Assembly: GCF_030053135.1 (NCBI RefSeq)
Contig: NZ_CP125652.1
Coordinates: 3,962,501-4,026,500 of the forward strand
Direction: 5' to 3'
Origin: Rhizobium sp. BT04
Lineage (GTDB): Bacteria > Pseudomonadota > Alphaproteobacteria > Rhizobiales > Rhizobiaceae
DNA: 64,000 bases
Numbering within the stretch: the first letter of the stretch is position 1; the number at the start of each line of letters is the position of its first letter. The notes under the pieces are model-generated. The model searched no databases, was not told the origin of the DNA, and was given only the letters and a program-made list of their open reading frames with translations. Of this stretch, positions 27,588 to 36,291 are shown one piece after another. A program made the translations under genes and the position numbers.

Positions 27588-28343
27588 ATGACCGATCACA
27601 TCATCGTCGAACAGCCTTCCGCCTATCCCGGCGTCCAGCTCATCCGCTTCAACCGGCCGGAAAAGAAGAACGCCATCACCCGCCCCATGTACCGCACCAT
27701 GGCCGATGCGCTGAATGCGGCCAATGCCGATCCGGGCATCCGCGCCACCGCCTTGCTCGGCACCGAAGGCTGCTTCTCGGCCGGCAATGATCTCAACGAT
27801 TTTCTCGCTGCCGCGATGGGCGGCCGTGGCCTGGAGCAGGAGATCCTCGATTTCCTTTATGCGCTGGTCAATGCCGAAAAGCCGGTCGTCTCCGGCGTCG
27901 ACGGTCTGGCGGTCGGCATCGGCACGACGATCCATCTGCATTGCGACCTGACCATCGCCTCCGGCCGCAGCCAGTTCCGCACACCCTTCGTCGATCTGGC
28001 GCTGGTGCCGGAGGCAGGTTCCAGCCTCGTCGCGCCGCGGCTGATGGGCCATCAGCGCGCCTTCGCCATGCTGGCCGCCGGCGAAGCATTTTCGGCCGAG
28101 GAGGCGCGGCAAGCCGGCCTGGTCTGGAAGGTCGTCGAGCCTGATGAGGTCGATGCCCTGACGCTTGGCCTCGCCGCAAAGCTCGCCGCCAAGCCGCCGG
28201 AGGCGCTGCGCATCGCCCGCGACCTCATTCGCCCCGACCGCGGCGAGATCCTCGCCCGCATCGACGAGGAGGCCCGCTATTTCTCGGCGCGGCTGAAAAG
28301 CGCCGAGGCCCGCGCCGCCTTCGAAGCCTTCATGCGCCGCTGA
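27588..28343 (+). CDS. Enoyl-CoA hydratase/isomerase family protein
   Basis: 251 residues; ATG at 27588 after CCGAGGAG. The crotonase fold is shown by FNRPEKKNAI, the oxyanion loop GCFSAGNDLNDF, and VSGVDGLAVGIGTTIHLHCDLTIAS. The catalytic region reads LVPEAGSSLVAPRLMG, with Glu at the position usual in delta3-delta2-enoyl-CoA isomerases rather than the GAGGT loop of true hydratases, so isomerase activity is quite possible. Co-transcribed with the acyl-CoA dehydrogenase, it would handle the enoyl-CoA that enzyme makes. Confidence 0.9.
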   Translation: MTDHIIVEQPSAYPGVQLIRFNRPEKKNAITRPMYRTMADALNAANADPGIRATALLGTEGCFSAGNDLNDFLAAAMGGRGLEQEILDFLYALVNAEKPVVSGVDGLAVGIGTTIHLHCDLTIASGRSQFRTPFVDLALVPEAGSSLVAPRLMGHQRAFAMLAAGEAFSAEEARQAGLVWKVVEPDEVDALTLGLAAKLAAKPPEALRIARDLIRPDRGEILARIDEEARYFSARLKSAEARAAFEAFMRR

Positions 28344-28381
28344 GCGCCGCCTGGCACCATCCGGGGGCAAGCGGATACCGA

Positions 28382-29386
28382 TTAGACCGCCGGCACGTTG
28401 AATACCTCGCCGGCCCTGAGAGGCCGGAACCGTTCCGGGGGAATATCATGCTCGCTCATTGCGTCTTGCAACGCTTTTGCCGGCGCGTCGACCGCCTCAT
28501 TTGTCAGTTGGAACGTGGCGAAGTGATGCCCGGCCACATAGGCCGCATTTGCCAGTTTCATCCCGATCACCGCCTCCTGCGGGTTCTGGTGCTGGCCTTT
28601 CATAAACCATCGCGGCTCATATGCGCCGATGGGTAAAATGGCCAAGCGAAAGCCGCCATGCTTCCGCTGTGCCGCTTTGTAATTGATGCCGTGGTGAAAG
28701 CCCGTATCCCCGATGTGATAAATTTTTCCGGCTGGAGTCGACAAAACGAACGACGCCCAGAGCGCCATCCGGCGATCGGCGGTTCCGCGGGCGGACCAAT
28801 GGTGTGCCGGCTCCGCATCAATGCTGATTCCGGCGTGCGAAATGCGCTCGCCCCAGTCCATCGATTTCGTCTGCATATCGGGCACGGCACGGCGTATGAT
28901 CGTGTCATTACCGAGCGGCGTCACGACACGCGGCCGATGCTTCGCACACAACCGCCTGAGCGTTGCGATATCGAGATGATCATAATGATTATGCGATACC
29001 AGCACGAGATCAATCGGCGGCAAATCATCGAACGCGATGCCCGGTTGGACGACACGCTTGGGTCCGGCAAAGGCGAAGGGGCTCGCGCGCTCCGACCACA
29101 CCGGGTCGGTGAGGATATTGAGCCCGGCGACCTGCAGGAGCATTGTTGCATGACCAACCATGGTCACCCTTAGATCCTCGCCGTCTACGCGTGGATCCGG
29201 CTTGGCCGCCGCGTATGGACTTGGGACAGACTGCGACCAACGCTCCCGGCCACCGCCGAATTGCCACCGCAGCAGATCGCGGAAACCAAGGGGCTCAATA
29301 CCTTCGGGATTGAAGAAATGCGTGCCGTCGAAGTGGTCGGACACTGGGCCATTATAGTAGGGATTGCGTCTTTTGGTCTTACGCAT
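28382..29386 (-). CDS. MBL-fold metallo-hydrolase (UlaG/NAPE-PLD-like)
   Basis: 334 residues. The metallo-beta-lactamase metal motif is SHNHYDHLD (HxHxDH), with the upstream strand VGHATMLLQVAGLNILTDPVW. Later ligands are in HIGDTGFHHG and YVAGHHFATF. The family includes UlaG lactonases and NAPE-hydrolysing phospholipases; which substrate applies is not visible. A divergent HxlR regulator with a strong palindromic site between them suggests that the hydrolase is induced by a compound, possibly a lactone or an electrophile (inference). No signal peptide. Confidence 0.88.
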   Translation of the reverse strand: MRKTKRRNPYYNGPVSDHFDGTHFFNPEGIEPLGFRDLLRWQFGGGRERWSQSVPSPYAAAKPDPRVDGEDLRVTMVGHATMLLQVAGLNILTDPVWSERASPFAFAGPKRVVQPGIAFDDLPPIDLVLVSHNHYDHLDIATLRRLCAKHRPRVVTPLGNDTIIRRAVPDMQTKSMDWGERISHAGISIDAEPAHHWSARGTADRRMALWASFVLSTPAGKIYHIGDTGFHHGINYKAAQRKHGGFRLAILPIGAYEPRWFMKGQHQNPQEAVIGMKLANAAYVAGHHFATFQLTNEAVDAPAKALQDAMSEHDIPPERFRPLRAGEVFNVPAV

Positions 29387-29528
29387 TCGGAATCGGTTTC
29401 CTCCGCCTGGAAGAGGATGATTTTAGGCCGGTCCGCCTAAATCTGAATCCTGTCCTAAATTCCAGGGCAACGCTTCTGTTTCGTTTCAATTTTTATTGGA
29501 TGTGGATCATCGTCCGTCGATATGTTAC

Positions 29529-29563
29529 TATCTTTTCGATATCGTGTCGCTATCGAAAAGATA
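29529..29563. promoter_or_regulatory. Strong operator-like inverted repeat at the HxlR gene
   Basis: Perfect 12-bp arms, TATCTTTTCGAT (29529-29540) and ATCGAAAAGATA (29552-29563), with an 11-base spacer, ending five bases before the HxlR start codon. The position suits autorepression by a dimeric HxlR protein; the MBL promoter on the other strand is within 180 bp. Confidence 0.75.
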
Positions 29564-29567
29564 CCGA

Positions 29568-30011
29568 ATGAAAAATAGTCCAATTCCCCAGTGCCCGGTC
29601 GCCCGGGGCCTTAAATCTGTGGGCGATGCGTGGAGCATTTTGGTTTTGCGGGATGCACATACCGGCCTCACCCGCTTCGACCAATTCAGGAAGAGCCTCG
29701 GCATCGTACCGACCATGCTCACGAAGCGGCTCAAGGCCCTGACGGATGATGGCTTGCTGGAAAAGCGCCTCTATTCCGAACGGCCTCCGCGCGAAGAATA
29801 CGTCCTCACCGCAGCCGGCCGGGATTTCCTGCCGGTGCTCATCATGATCGGGGCATGGGCGCACCGTCATTGCGATGGCGATCTTGCCCGCTATGTCGAT
29901 GTCGAGTCGGGCTTGGAGATCGAGCCGATCGCAATAGATGCCGTTTCGGGTGCAAAGCTCGGAACCCGGGCGATGCGACTGAGCTCGGAGCAGATAACGG
30001 AAACTCGATAA
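29568..30011 (+). CDS. HxlR family transcriptional regulator
   Basis: 147 residues from the ATG at 29568. The HxlR winged-helix is evident: an N-terminal Cys (QCPVARGLKSVGDAWSILVLRDAHTG, with Cys near residue 8), the recognition helix region FRKSLGIVPTMLTKRLKALTDDGLL, and the wing YSERPPREEYVLTAAG. Some HxlR proteins sense electrophiles through that cysteine. It is divergent from the MBL hydrolase. An upstream extension to 29496 would cover the palindrome and is rejected. It is convergent with rumA, 44 bases away. Confidence 0.92.
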   Translation: MKNSPIPQCPVARGLKSVGDAWSILVLRDAHTGLTRFDQFRKSLGIVPTMLTKRLKALTDDGLLEKRLYSERPPREEYVLTAAGRDFLPVLIMIGAWAHRHCDGDLARYVDVESGLEIEPIAIDAVSGAKLGTRAMRLSSEQITETR

Positions 30012-30055
30012 GGAAGCTCCGACACAGAGAGCAAACAGAGAGCCGACAGGCCCGC

Positions 30056-31306
30056 CTATTTCTCCAGCGTCGCCACCACCTCGACATGCGAGGTCCAGAG
30101 GAACTGGTCGATCGGGGTCACGCCGGTGATCCGATAGCCGCCCTCGACGAGGATCGCCAGATCCCGTGCCAGCGTCAGCGGATTGCAGCTGACGGCCGCG
30201 ATCTTCTTCACGCTTGAGCGGGCAAGCTCCTTGCACTGGAACTCGGCGCCGGCGCGCGGCGGATCGAAGACGACGGCGTCAAAGGGCTTGAACTCCTGCG
30301 TCATCAGGGGACGGCGGAAGAGATCACGCCTTTCGACGCTGACCGGCTTCAACCCCTGTGTGTTGCGGGCGGCATGGTCGAGGGCAGCAAGCGCCTTTGC
30401 CTCGGCTTCGACGGCATGCACGCGGCCGATCCGCGCCAGCTGCAGCGAAAATGTGCCGGCGCCGGCAAACAGATCGGCGATCCGCTTGGCCTTGCCGGCA
30501 TGGGCGAGCACCAGCTCGGCCATCGCCTCTTCCGCCGGCTTGGTCGCCTGGGTGAAGCCGCCCGGCGGCGGCGAGACCTGGACGCCGCCGAAATCGACCA
30601 GCGGCTTCGACGGCTCGATGAGAATTTCGCCGTTCAGCGAAACGCGGGCGATGCCGCGGAGGCTGAGCACGGTCTCGACCGCCTTGCGCCGCTGCGGGTC
30701 GGACAGTTTCTTCACCTCGTCGACCGCAATATCGAGGCCGGAAAGCGTTTCGAGCACGGAGACCCGGAAGGGCTCGGCATTGGTCGCCAGCGATGCGGCA
30801 ATCGCCCTGATCGCCGGCAGCCGGGCGATGATCCCTGCCGAAGAGATCGGACATTCCTCGATGGCGACGATATGATGGCTTTCGGCCTGGTTGAAGCCGA
30901 CAAGCATGTCCCTTTCGGTCTTGCGCGCCGCAAACACCACGCGCCGGCGTTCGCCCGGCCGGGCCGGAACGATCTCGCCGACGTCAGGCGTCAGCCCCTT
31001 GGATCTCAGCGCATCGATGACCAGCTGGCGCTTGAAGGCGCGGTAGGGGCCATCTGCCATATGCTGCAGCGTGCAGCCGCCGCAGGTGCCGTTGACGCCA
31101 TCCGGGCCGAAATGCCGGCAAGGCGGCTCCTGCCGGTCGGGCGAGGCCGTCGTGATCGACATGATCGTTCCCTGGCTCTTGACGCGGGCGATCGCCACCG
31201 TTTCCCCGGGCAGGGAAAAGGGCACATAGACAGGTCCGCCGGCGCTGCCGGCGATGCCGTCGCCCTGGGCGCCGAGCTTTTCGATCGTGACGGTTTCGGT
31301 GCTCAC
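30056..31306 (-). CDS. RumA/TrmA family RNA m5U methyltransferase
   Basis: 416 residues. An N-terminal TRAM domain (TIEKLGAQGDGIAGSAGGPVYVPF) is followed by the cysteines of a [4Fe-4S] cluster (CRHFG...CGGC and later EECPIS). The SAM domain has LFAGAGTFSLQLA and DPPRAGAE, and the catalytic cysteine sits in AAVSCNPLTLARDL. It probably makes m5U in 23S rRNA. The start overlaps the stop of tlyA by ATGA, so the two are translationally coupled. Confidence 0.93.
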   Translation of the reverse strand: MSTETVTIEKLGAQGDGIAGSAGGPVYVPFSLPGETVAIARVKSQGTIMSITTASPDRQEPPCRHFGPDGVNGTCGGCTLQHMADGPYRAFKRQLVIDALRSKGLTPDVGEIVPARPGERRRVVFAARKTERDMLVGFNQAESHHIVAIEECPISSAGIIARLPAIRAIAASLATNAEPFRVSVLETLSGLDIAVDEVKKLSDPQRRKAVETVLSLRGIARVSLNGEILIEPSKPLVDFGGVQVSPPPGGFTQATKPAEEAMAELVLAHAGKAKRIADLFAGAGTFSLQLARIGRVHAVEAEAKALAALDHAARNTQGLKPVSVERRDLFRRPLMTQEFKPFDAVVFDPPRAGAEFQCKELARSSVKKIAAVSCNPLTLARDLAILVEGGYRITGVTPIDQFLWTSHVEVVATLEK

Positions 31307-32049
31307 GGTTTCAATCCTGCCAGAAGGAATTCCTGATTGCCGTCGCCGCCGGAAATCGGGGAGGGGATGAGGCCGAGGCTGTTCCAGCCCATGTCCTCGG
31401 TGAACCAGCGCTGCAGTTCCGCAGCGACGGCGGGCGCAGAGGAGGGATCCTTGAGCAGCCCGCCCTTGCCGATCGCCTCGCGCCCGGCCTCGAACTGCGG
31501 CTTGACCAGCAGTACGGCGATAGCACCCGGTTCGGCGATATCGAGCGTCGGCGCCAGCGCCAGTTTCAGCGAGATGAAGGAGACGTCGGAAACGATGAAG
31601 GTGGCGGAATCGCCGATATCCTCTGCCACCAGGTTGCGGGCGTTGAGGCCTTCCTTGTTGGTCACGCGTGCATCGCCTGATATGCGCGGATGCATCTGCC
31701 CATGGCCGACATCGATCGCGGTGACATGCGCAGCGCCGCGCTGCAGCAGCACCTCGGTGAAGCCGCCGGTGGAAGCACCGATATCGAGACAGCGATGGCC
31801 GGCGGGATCGAGGCGGAAATGGTCGAGGGCGGCGGCAAGCTTCAACGCGGCGCGCGAGACGTAGTCCTGCGCCGGATCGTCGATCTCGATTGCCGCGTCT
31901 GCGCCAAACAGCGCGCCGGCCTTCGTCACCACCTGGCCGCCGATCCTGACGGTGCCGCGCTGCACGGCGTCGCGAGCCCGTGAACGGCTGGCAAAGAGGC
32001 CGAGTGAGACGAGAAGTTGGTCGAGGCGTTGGCTGTTTTGATCTGACAT
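31303..32049 (-). CDS. tlyA: TlyA family rRNA (cytidine-2'-O)-methyltransferase
   Basis: 248 residues from the ATG at 32049. An N-terminal S4 RNA-binding domain (RLDQLLVSLGLFASRSRARDAVQRGTV) precedes an FtsJ-like methyltransferase (GHRCLDIGASTGGFTEVLLQRGAAHVTAIDVGHGQ; FIVSDVSFISL; VLLVKPQFE). TlyA methylates 16S/23S rRNA cytidines and determines capreomycin sensitivity in mycobacteria. The gene is coupled to rumA downstream. A longer frame upstream overlaps the divergent DUF4424 promoter and is rejected. In relatives this pair usually follows dxs; here dxs is 4 kb away. Confidence 0.93.
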   Translation of the reverse strand: MSDQNSQRLDQLLVSLGLFASRSRARDAVQRGTVRIGGQVVTKAGALFGADAAIEIDDPAQDYVSRAALKLAAALDHFRLDPAGHRCLDIGASTGGFTEVLLQRGAAHVTAIDVGHGQMHPRISGDARVTNKEGLNARNLVAEDIGDSATFIVSDVSFISLKLALAPTLDIAEPGAIAVLLVKPQFEAGREAIGKGGLLKDPSSAPAVAAELQRWFTEDMGWNSLGLIPSPISGGDGNQEFLLAGLKP

Positions 32050-32175
32050 CGGCTGTGAATGACCGGCAAAGCCGCCGGTTGCAAGCATTTTGTTCCCGAG
32101 ACCGTCATTGACCCTCGAAAGCTTTCGGCGATAATCCTGCCGCGGCGATCGCGGGGCAGCCGCAGGGGGTGTCTT

Positions 32176-33171
32176 ATGCTGAAGCTCTTCACTCTTCTTG
32201 TCGCGGCGGGGATTGCATCGCCGGCGCTCGCGAACGACACGATGGCCGAGGTCAAGACCGGCGGGCTGATCTTCGCCCAATCCGACGATGTCAGCATGGC
32301 GGAAGAGGATCTCTTCATCTCCGCGTCGCAAGTGCGTGTCGACTATGTCTTCGAGAACAGCTCCGACAAGGACGTCGAGAGCCTGGTCGCCTTCCCGATG
32401 CCCGATATCACGGGTCAGGTCGACAACAATTCCGCCATATCAGATTACGACAGCGACAATTTCCTGCATTTTTCCACCGTGCAGGACGGCAAGCCGATCA
32501 CCGCCAAGCTGCAGCAGCGGGTCGTCTCGCTCGGCATCGACGTGACCGACGAGTTCGCCAAATACGCCATTCCCGTGCTGCCCTACAGCCAGAAGACGGC
32601 CGCAGCACTGGCCAAGCTGCCCGAAGCCGTGCGGAAGGACTGGATCGCCCGCGGCATCGTCTATCCCATGGACGAGGGCGATGCCAAGGTCTCCCTCGTG
32701 CCGCTCTGGACGCTGCGCTCGACCTATTGGTGGCGCACCACCTTTCCGGCGAAGAAGAAGGTGAGTGTCCAGCATCGTTATCAGCCGGCCGTCGGCGGCA
32801 CTGTGGCGATCAGCTTTCTCGAAGGTGGCGAGCCGAAGGGCGAGCGCTTCGAGGAATATTCCCGCAAATACTGCCTGGATGCGGACTTCGTCAGGACCGT
32901 CCGGCAGCGGGCTGGGGAAGCTGAGGCCGGCGGCGCCAACTATACCGAAAGCTGGATCTCCTATGTGCTGTCGACCGGCGCCAACTGGGCGGGGCCGATC
33001 CGGCGCTTCCAGCTGACGATCGATAAGGGCAAGCCCGGCAGTCTCATCAGCTTCTGCGGTAGCAACGTCGAGAAGATCGGCCCGACGACCTTCCGGATGA
33101 CGGCAGAGGATTTCGATCCTGAGAAGGATTTCGACATCCTGATCCTCAATCCGCCGGAGGCGGCGCAATAA
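32176..33171 (+). CDS. DUF4424 family exported protein
   Basis: 331 residues; ATG at 32176. Signal peptide about 1-19 (LKLFTLLVAAGIASPALA), with mature start near NDTMAEVKTGGLIF. The protein is beta-rich, has no transmembrane helix after the signal, and contains VRVDYVFENSSDKDVESLVAFPMPDI and the later TYWWRTTFPAKKKVSVQHRYQP. DUF4424 is a recognised family of periplasmic proteins without assigned function. It stands alone, divergent from tlyA. Confidence 0.82.
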   Translation: MLKLFTLLVAAGIASPALANDTMAEVKTGGLIFAQSDDVSMAEEDLFISASQVRVDYVFENSSDKDVESLVAFPMPDITGQVDNNSAISDYDSDNFLHFSTVQDGKPITAKLQQRVVSLGIDVTDEFAKYAIPVLPYSQKTAAALAKLPEAVRKDWIARGIVYPMDEGDAKVSLVPLWTLRSTYWWRTTFPAKKKVSVQHRYQPAVGGTVAISFLEGGEPKGERFEEYSRKYCLDADFVRTVRQRAGEAEAGGANYTESWISYVLSTGANWAGPIRRFQLTIDKGKPGSLISFCGSNVEKIGPTTFRMTAEDFDPEKDFDILILNPPEAAQ

Positions 33172-33393
33172 TCATCAGCCCTGGCCGCTGCTGCGATGCA
33201 CCAATTTAAACAAATTTAAAGTTCGCTTGTATAAGGTTCGGCTTGATTGCAGCGGTTCGTCCGAACCGCTCGGCGCCATGAAGGCGCAAGCGTTTCCACG
33301 CCGATCATGTTCTCAGGTTCAAACGTCCCTGCGGTTGCGCCCTTCGCGCGACCCGCCTCTCGCCGCGTCGACTGTCGCCAGGAGAAATCACCG

Positions 33394-35331
33394 ATGTCCG
33401 CCAAAAACATATCCCTGAACGGTAAACTTGCGGCCACGTTCGCAGCCCTCATTCTCATTTTTGTCGCCGTATCCGCTTTCGTCTATTCCAAGGCGACGGC
33501 CTCGGCGGCCGCTTCCGCCGAGCAGGAAAAGTCCGAACTGCTCGTCAATCAGATCGACGATGCGCTGCAGGCGATGCTCGAACAGGCCGTCAATCTGCGC
33601 GGCTTCATTCTCTTCCGCAGCGACAGCACCTATGGCGATGTCTTCGCCAATCGCGAGCGCATGCTGAAGGCGATTGCCGCCGCCAAACAGACGGCGGCCG
33701 GCGAGCCGCAGCTGGTCGAGATGATCGACGGCATGCAGAAGGCCGCCGACCTCTATTTCCATGAACTTGCCGAGCCGCAGACCAAGGCGCGCAAGGAAAC
33801 CGACATGCCGATCGAAGAGGTCGTCAAGATCGGCGTCAACGCCACCAAGGGTCAGCTCGACGGCTTCCGCCAGGCCTCCGCCAAGATCAAGGCAACCGCC
33901 CGCGCCAAGTCGGATGCGCTCGCCGCGGTCCGGGCCGATGCCAACAGCGATCTGAAGACGACGCTGCTGGCCGGCGGCATTGCCGCCTCGCTGGCCGCCG
34001 CCGTGCTCGCCTGGCTGATGTCGCGCACCATCGTCCGCCCGGTCGTCGGCATGACCGCGGCCATGGATCGCCTTGCCGGCGGTCAGAACGACATCGAAGT
34101 CCCGGCCGTCGAGCGTGGCGACGAAATCGGCCGCATGGCCCAGTCGGTGCTGGTCTTCAAGCAGGCGGCGATCGAGAAGCTGCGTCTTGCCGGCGAGACC
34201 GAGCGCATGCGCGACGACGCCGAGCGCCAGCGCCGGGCAGGCGACGAGCAGAAAGCGCGCGAGGAAGGCGAACTCCGCCATGCCATCGACGCTCTGGCGG
34301 GCGGCCTTGCCGAGCTTGCCAATGGCGATATGGCCGGTCGTATCCAGACGCCGTTCGCGCCGCAATATGACAGCCTGCGCAATGACTTCAACCACGCCGT
34401 CGAAAAGCTGCAGGCGGCCCTGCAATCGGTCGGCCGCAACGCCTCGGCGATCAATGCCGGTGCCGGCGAAATCCGTTCGGCCGCCGACGATCTCGCCCAC
34501 CGCACCGAGCAGCAGGCTGCCGCCGTCGAAGAGACCGCCGCAGCGCTCGAACAGGTGACGACGACGGTGCGCGACAGCGCCAAGCGTGCCGAGGATGCCG
34601 GCAATCTCGTCGAGCGCACCCGCCTCGGCGCCGAGAAGTCAGGCGAAGTCGTCCGCAAGGCCGTCTCCGCCATGCAGCAGATCGAGAAGTCCTCGGGCGA
34701 AATCTCCAACATCATCGGCGTCATCGACGATATCGCCTTCCAGACAAACCTGCTGGCTCTGAACGCCGGCGTCGAAGCGGCGCGCGCCGGCGAAGCCGGC
34801 AAGGGCTTTGCGGTCGTCGCCCAGGAGGTGCGCGAACTTGCCCAGCGCTCGGCCAAGGCGGCCAAGGAAATCAAGGCGCTGATCACCACCTCGGGCGAAC
34901 AGGTCAATGCCGGCGTCTCCCTCGTCGGCGAGACCGGCAAGGCGCTGGAAGCGATCGTCGCCGAGGTGCAGGAGATCAACCACCACGTCAGCGCCATCGT
35001 CACCGCCACCCGCGAACAGTCGATCGGCCTGCAGGAGATCAACACCGCCGTTAACAACATGGACCAGGGCACGCAGCAGAATGCCGCCATGGTCGAGGAA
35101 CAGACCGCCGCAAGCCATGCGCTCGCCCAGGAAGCCAGCGCCCTCGACGAGCTGCTGCGCCAGTTCAAGCTCGGCCAAGCGGCCCCGGCCCCGCGCGCGA
35201 CTGTTGCTGCCGCAAACGCTCGCCCGGTCGCCTCGCCGGCCCATGCGCTCACCCGCACGGTTGCCCAGGCTTTTGGCGGCAGGCAGGCGAGCGCTGCGGC
35301 TGTGGTTCAGGACGAGTGGACGGAGTTCTGA
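33394..35331 (+). CDS. Methyl-accepting chemotaxis protein with CheR/CheB tether
   Basis: 645 residues; ATG at 33394 after AGGAGA. TM1 lies at about 10-32 and a helical periplasmic sensor (four-helix-bundle-like, about 35-190) follows, then TM2 around 193-215 ([19 protein letters not shown]). Next come a HAMP domain, a second HAMP-like linker and the signalling hairpin [20 protein letters not shown]. The C-terminus is a flexible Ala-rich linker ending DEWTEF, which fits the xWxxF pentapeptide that recruits CheR and CheB. The first receptor in this window lacks it. The ligand is unknown. A terminator follows at 35367-35397. Confidence 0.94.
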   Translation: MSAKNISLNGKLAATFAALILIFVAVSAFVYSKATASAAASAEQEKSELLVNQIDDALQAMLEQAVNLRGFILFRSDSTYGDVFANRERMLKAIAAAKQTAAGEPQLVEMIDGMQKAADLYFHELAEPQTKARKETDMPIEEVVKIGVNATKGQLDGFRQASAKIKATARAKSDALAAVRADANSDLKTTLLAGGIAASLAAAVLAWLMSRTIVRPVVGMTAAMDRLAGGQNDIEVPAVERGDEIGRMAQSVLVFKQAAIEKLRLAGETERMRDDAERQRRAGDEQKAREEGELRHAIDALAGGLAELANGDMAGRIQTPFAPQYDSLRNDFNHAVEKLQAALQSVGRNASAINAGAGEIRSAADDLAHRTEQQAAAVEETAAALEQVTTTVRDSAKRAEDAGNLVERTRLGAEKSGEVVRKAVSAMQQIEKSSGEISNIIGVIDDIAFQTNLLALNAGVEAARAGEAGKGFAVVAQEVRELAQRSAKAAKEIKALITTSGEQVNAGVSLVGETGKALEAIVAEVQEINHHVSAIVTATREQSIGLQEINTAVNNMDQGTQQNAAMVEEQTAASHALAQEASALDELLRQFKLGQAAPAPRATVAAANARPVASPAHALTRTVAQAFGGRQASAAAVVQDEWTEF

Positions 35332-35366
35332 GAAACACCCTTCATAGGAAGGGATCTCATATGAAG

Positions 35367-35397
35367 AGGGCGGTGCAGTGGATGAGCCGCCTTTTTT
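35367..35397 (+). terminator. Intrinsic terminator after the second mcp gene
   Basis: Stem GGCGG (35369-35373) and CCGCC (35387-35391), extendable by wobble pairs, followed by six Ts (35392-35397). Confidence 0.75.
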
Positions 35398-35539
35398 ATT
35401 GGGGAAGACGCGGTTTCGCGGAATTATGGAGCAAATGCCACCAACCGATCGATGCGGCGTTGGCAGCTTTGCGCCGGAAGCGGCCATGACAGTGACATGG
35501 AGTATGGATACTCTGCCGCGCATTTGACGGGAGTTTACG

Positions 35540-36085
35540 ATGCTAATCAACTTGAATGGGTGGCCGGGAGTCGGAAAACTAACGACCGGACGCGAGTTGA
35601 GAACCGCTATCGACGGAAAGCTCTTGGACAACCATACCATCTTGAATGTCGGACGCGCTGTGGCCGAGAGTGGAACACTAGAGTACTACGAATTAGTACG
35701 TTCTGTCAGATCAGCCGCATTTGCGGCAATTATGAAGCTGCCCCCAGCTCTGCCCATCATTTTCACGAATGTTGTTGCTCGTGGTGGAACGAGTGGATTT
35801 CTTGAAGAAAACTGGCAAGCGATCATCGATTTGGCAAAAGCACGGGGATGCCCTCTCTTCTCCGTTACGCTCACTTGCTCTCCTGTTGCGAATGCACATC
35901 GCATTGTGAGCGAAGAACGTGGAACCCTTGGAAAAATTCAGAAGCCGAAGCTTTGGGAAGCACTTGTAGCAGAGCGTGTATTGTTCGACGACGGCGCGAC
36001 CTATCGGATAACAATCGACAATACACACTTGTCTCCTGTCGAAACGGCGCGACGTATTCACGACTGGATCAACTCCATCGAATGA
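35540..36085 (+). CDS. P-loop kinase/AAA-like ATPase of unknown substrate
   Basis: 181 residues. Walker A is near the N-terminus (NLNGWPGVGKLTTGREL), the usual layout of small-molecule kinases such as chloramphenicol-phosphotransferase-like, shikimate-kinase-like and zeta-type proteins. A later LFSVTLTCSPVANAHRIVSEER resembles a lid segment with arginines. No antitoxin-like partner is adjacent. The gene is AT-richer than its neighbours and uses codons rare around it (for example TTA, ATT, CGA, AGT), so it may be a recent arrival. Flanks are a terminator and a RIME element. Confidence 0.7.
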   Translation: MLINLNGWPGVGKLTTGRELRTAIDGKLLDNHTILNVGRAVAESGTLEYYELVRSVRSAAFAAIMKLPPALPIIFTNVVARGGTSGFLEENWQAIIDLAKARGCPLFSVTLTCSPVANAHRIVSEERGTLGKIQKPKLWEALVAERVLFDDGATYRITIDNTHLSPVETARRIHDWINSIE

Positions 36086-36154
36086 TCTTTCAAGTCCAGT
36101 TTGGGCGGAAAACGGTCGTTGGTAGAATTCGCTACATATTTCCGCGGTTTCGCG

Positions 36155-36265
36155 GCCCCATCCGCCTGCCTGCACCTTCTCCCCGAGGGGAGAAGAGATA
36201 TGCCGCAACGTCTCGATTCCCTCTTCTCCTCTTGGGGAGAGGGTGCCCGTAGAGCGGATGAGGGG
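36155..36265. repeat. RIME1-like intergenic element
   Basis: Opens CCCCATCCGCCTGCCTGCAC, contains CTTCTCCCCGAGGGGAGAAG (a 20-base palindrome at 36176-36195) and the second palindrome around CTCTTGGGGAGAGGG, and ends GCGGATGAGGG. It lies between the kinase-like gene and dxs. Confidence 0.75.
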
Positions 36266-36291
36266 GCCACACGGCACGCCCTCTGATGACC

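Noticed and set aside
35540..36085. Zeta-toxin of a toxin-antitoxin pair
   Set aside because: The P-loop is compatible, but no small antitoxin gene is adjacent and zeta-specific motifs were not seen.
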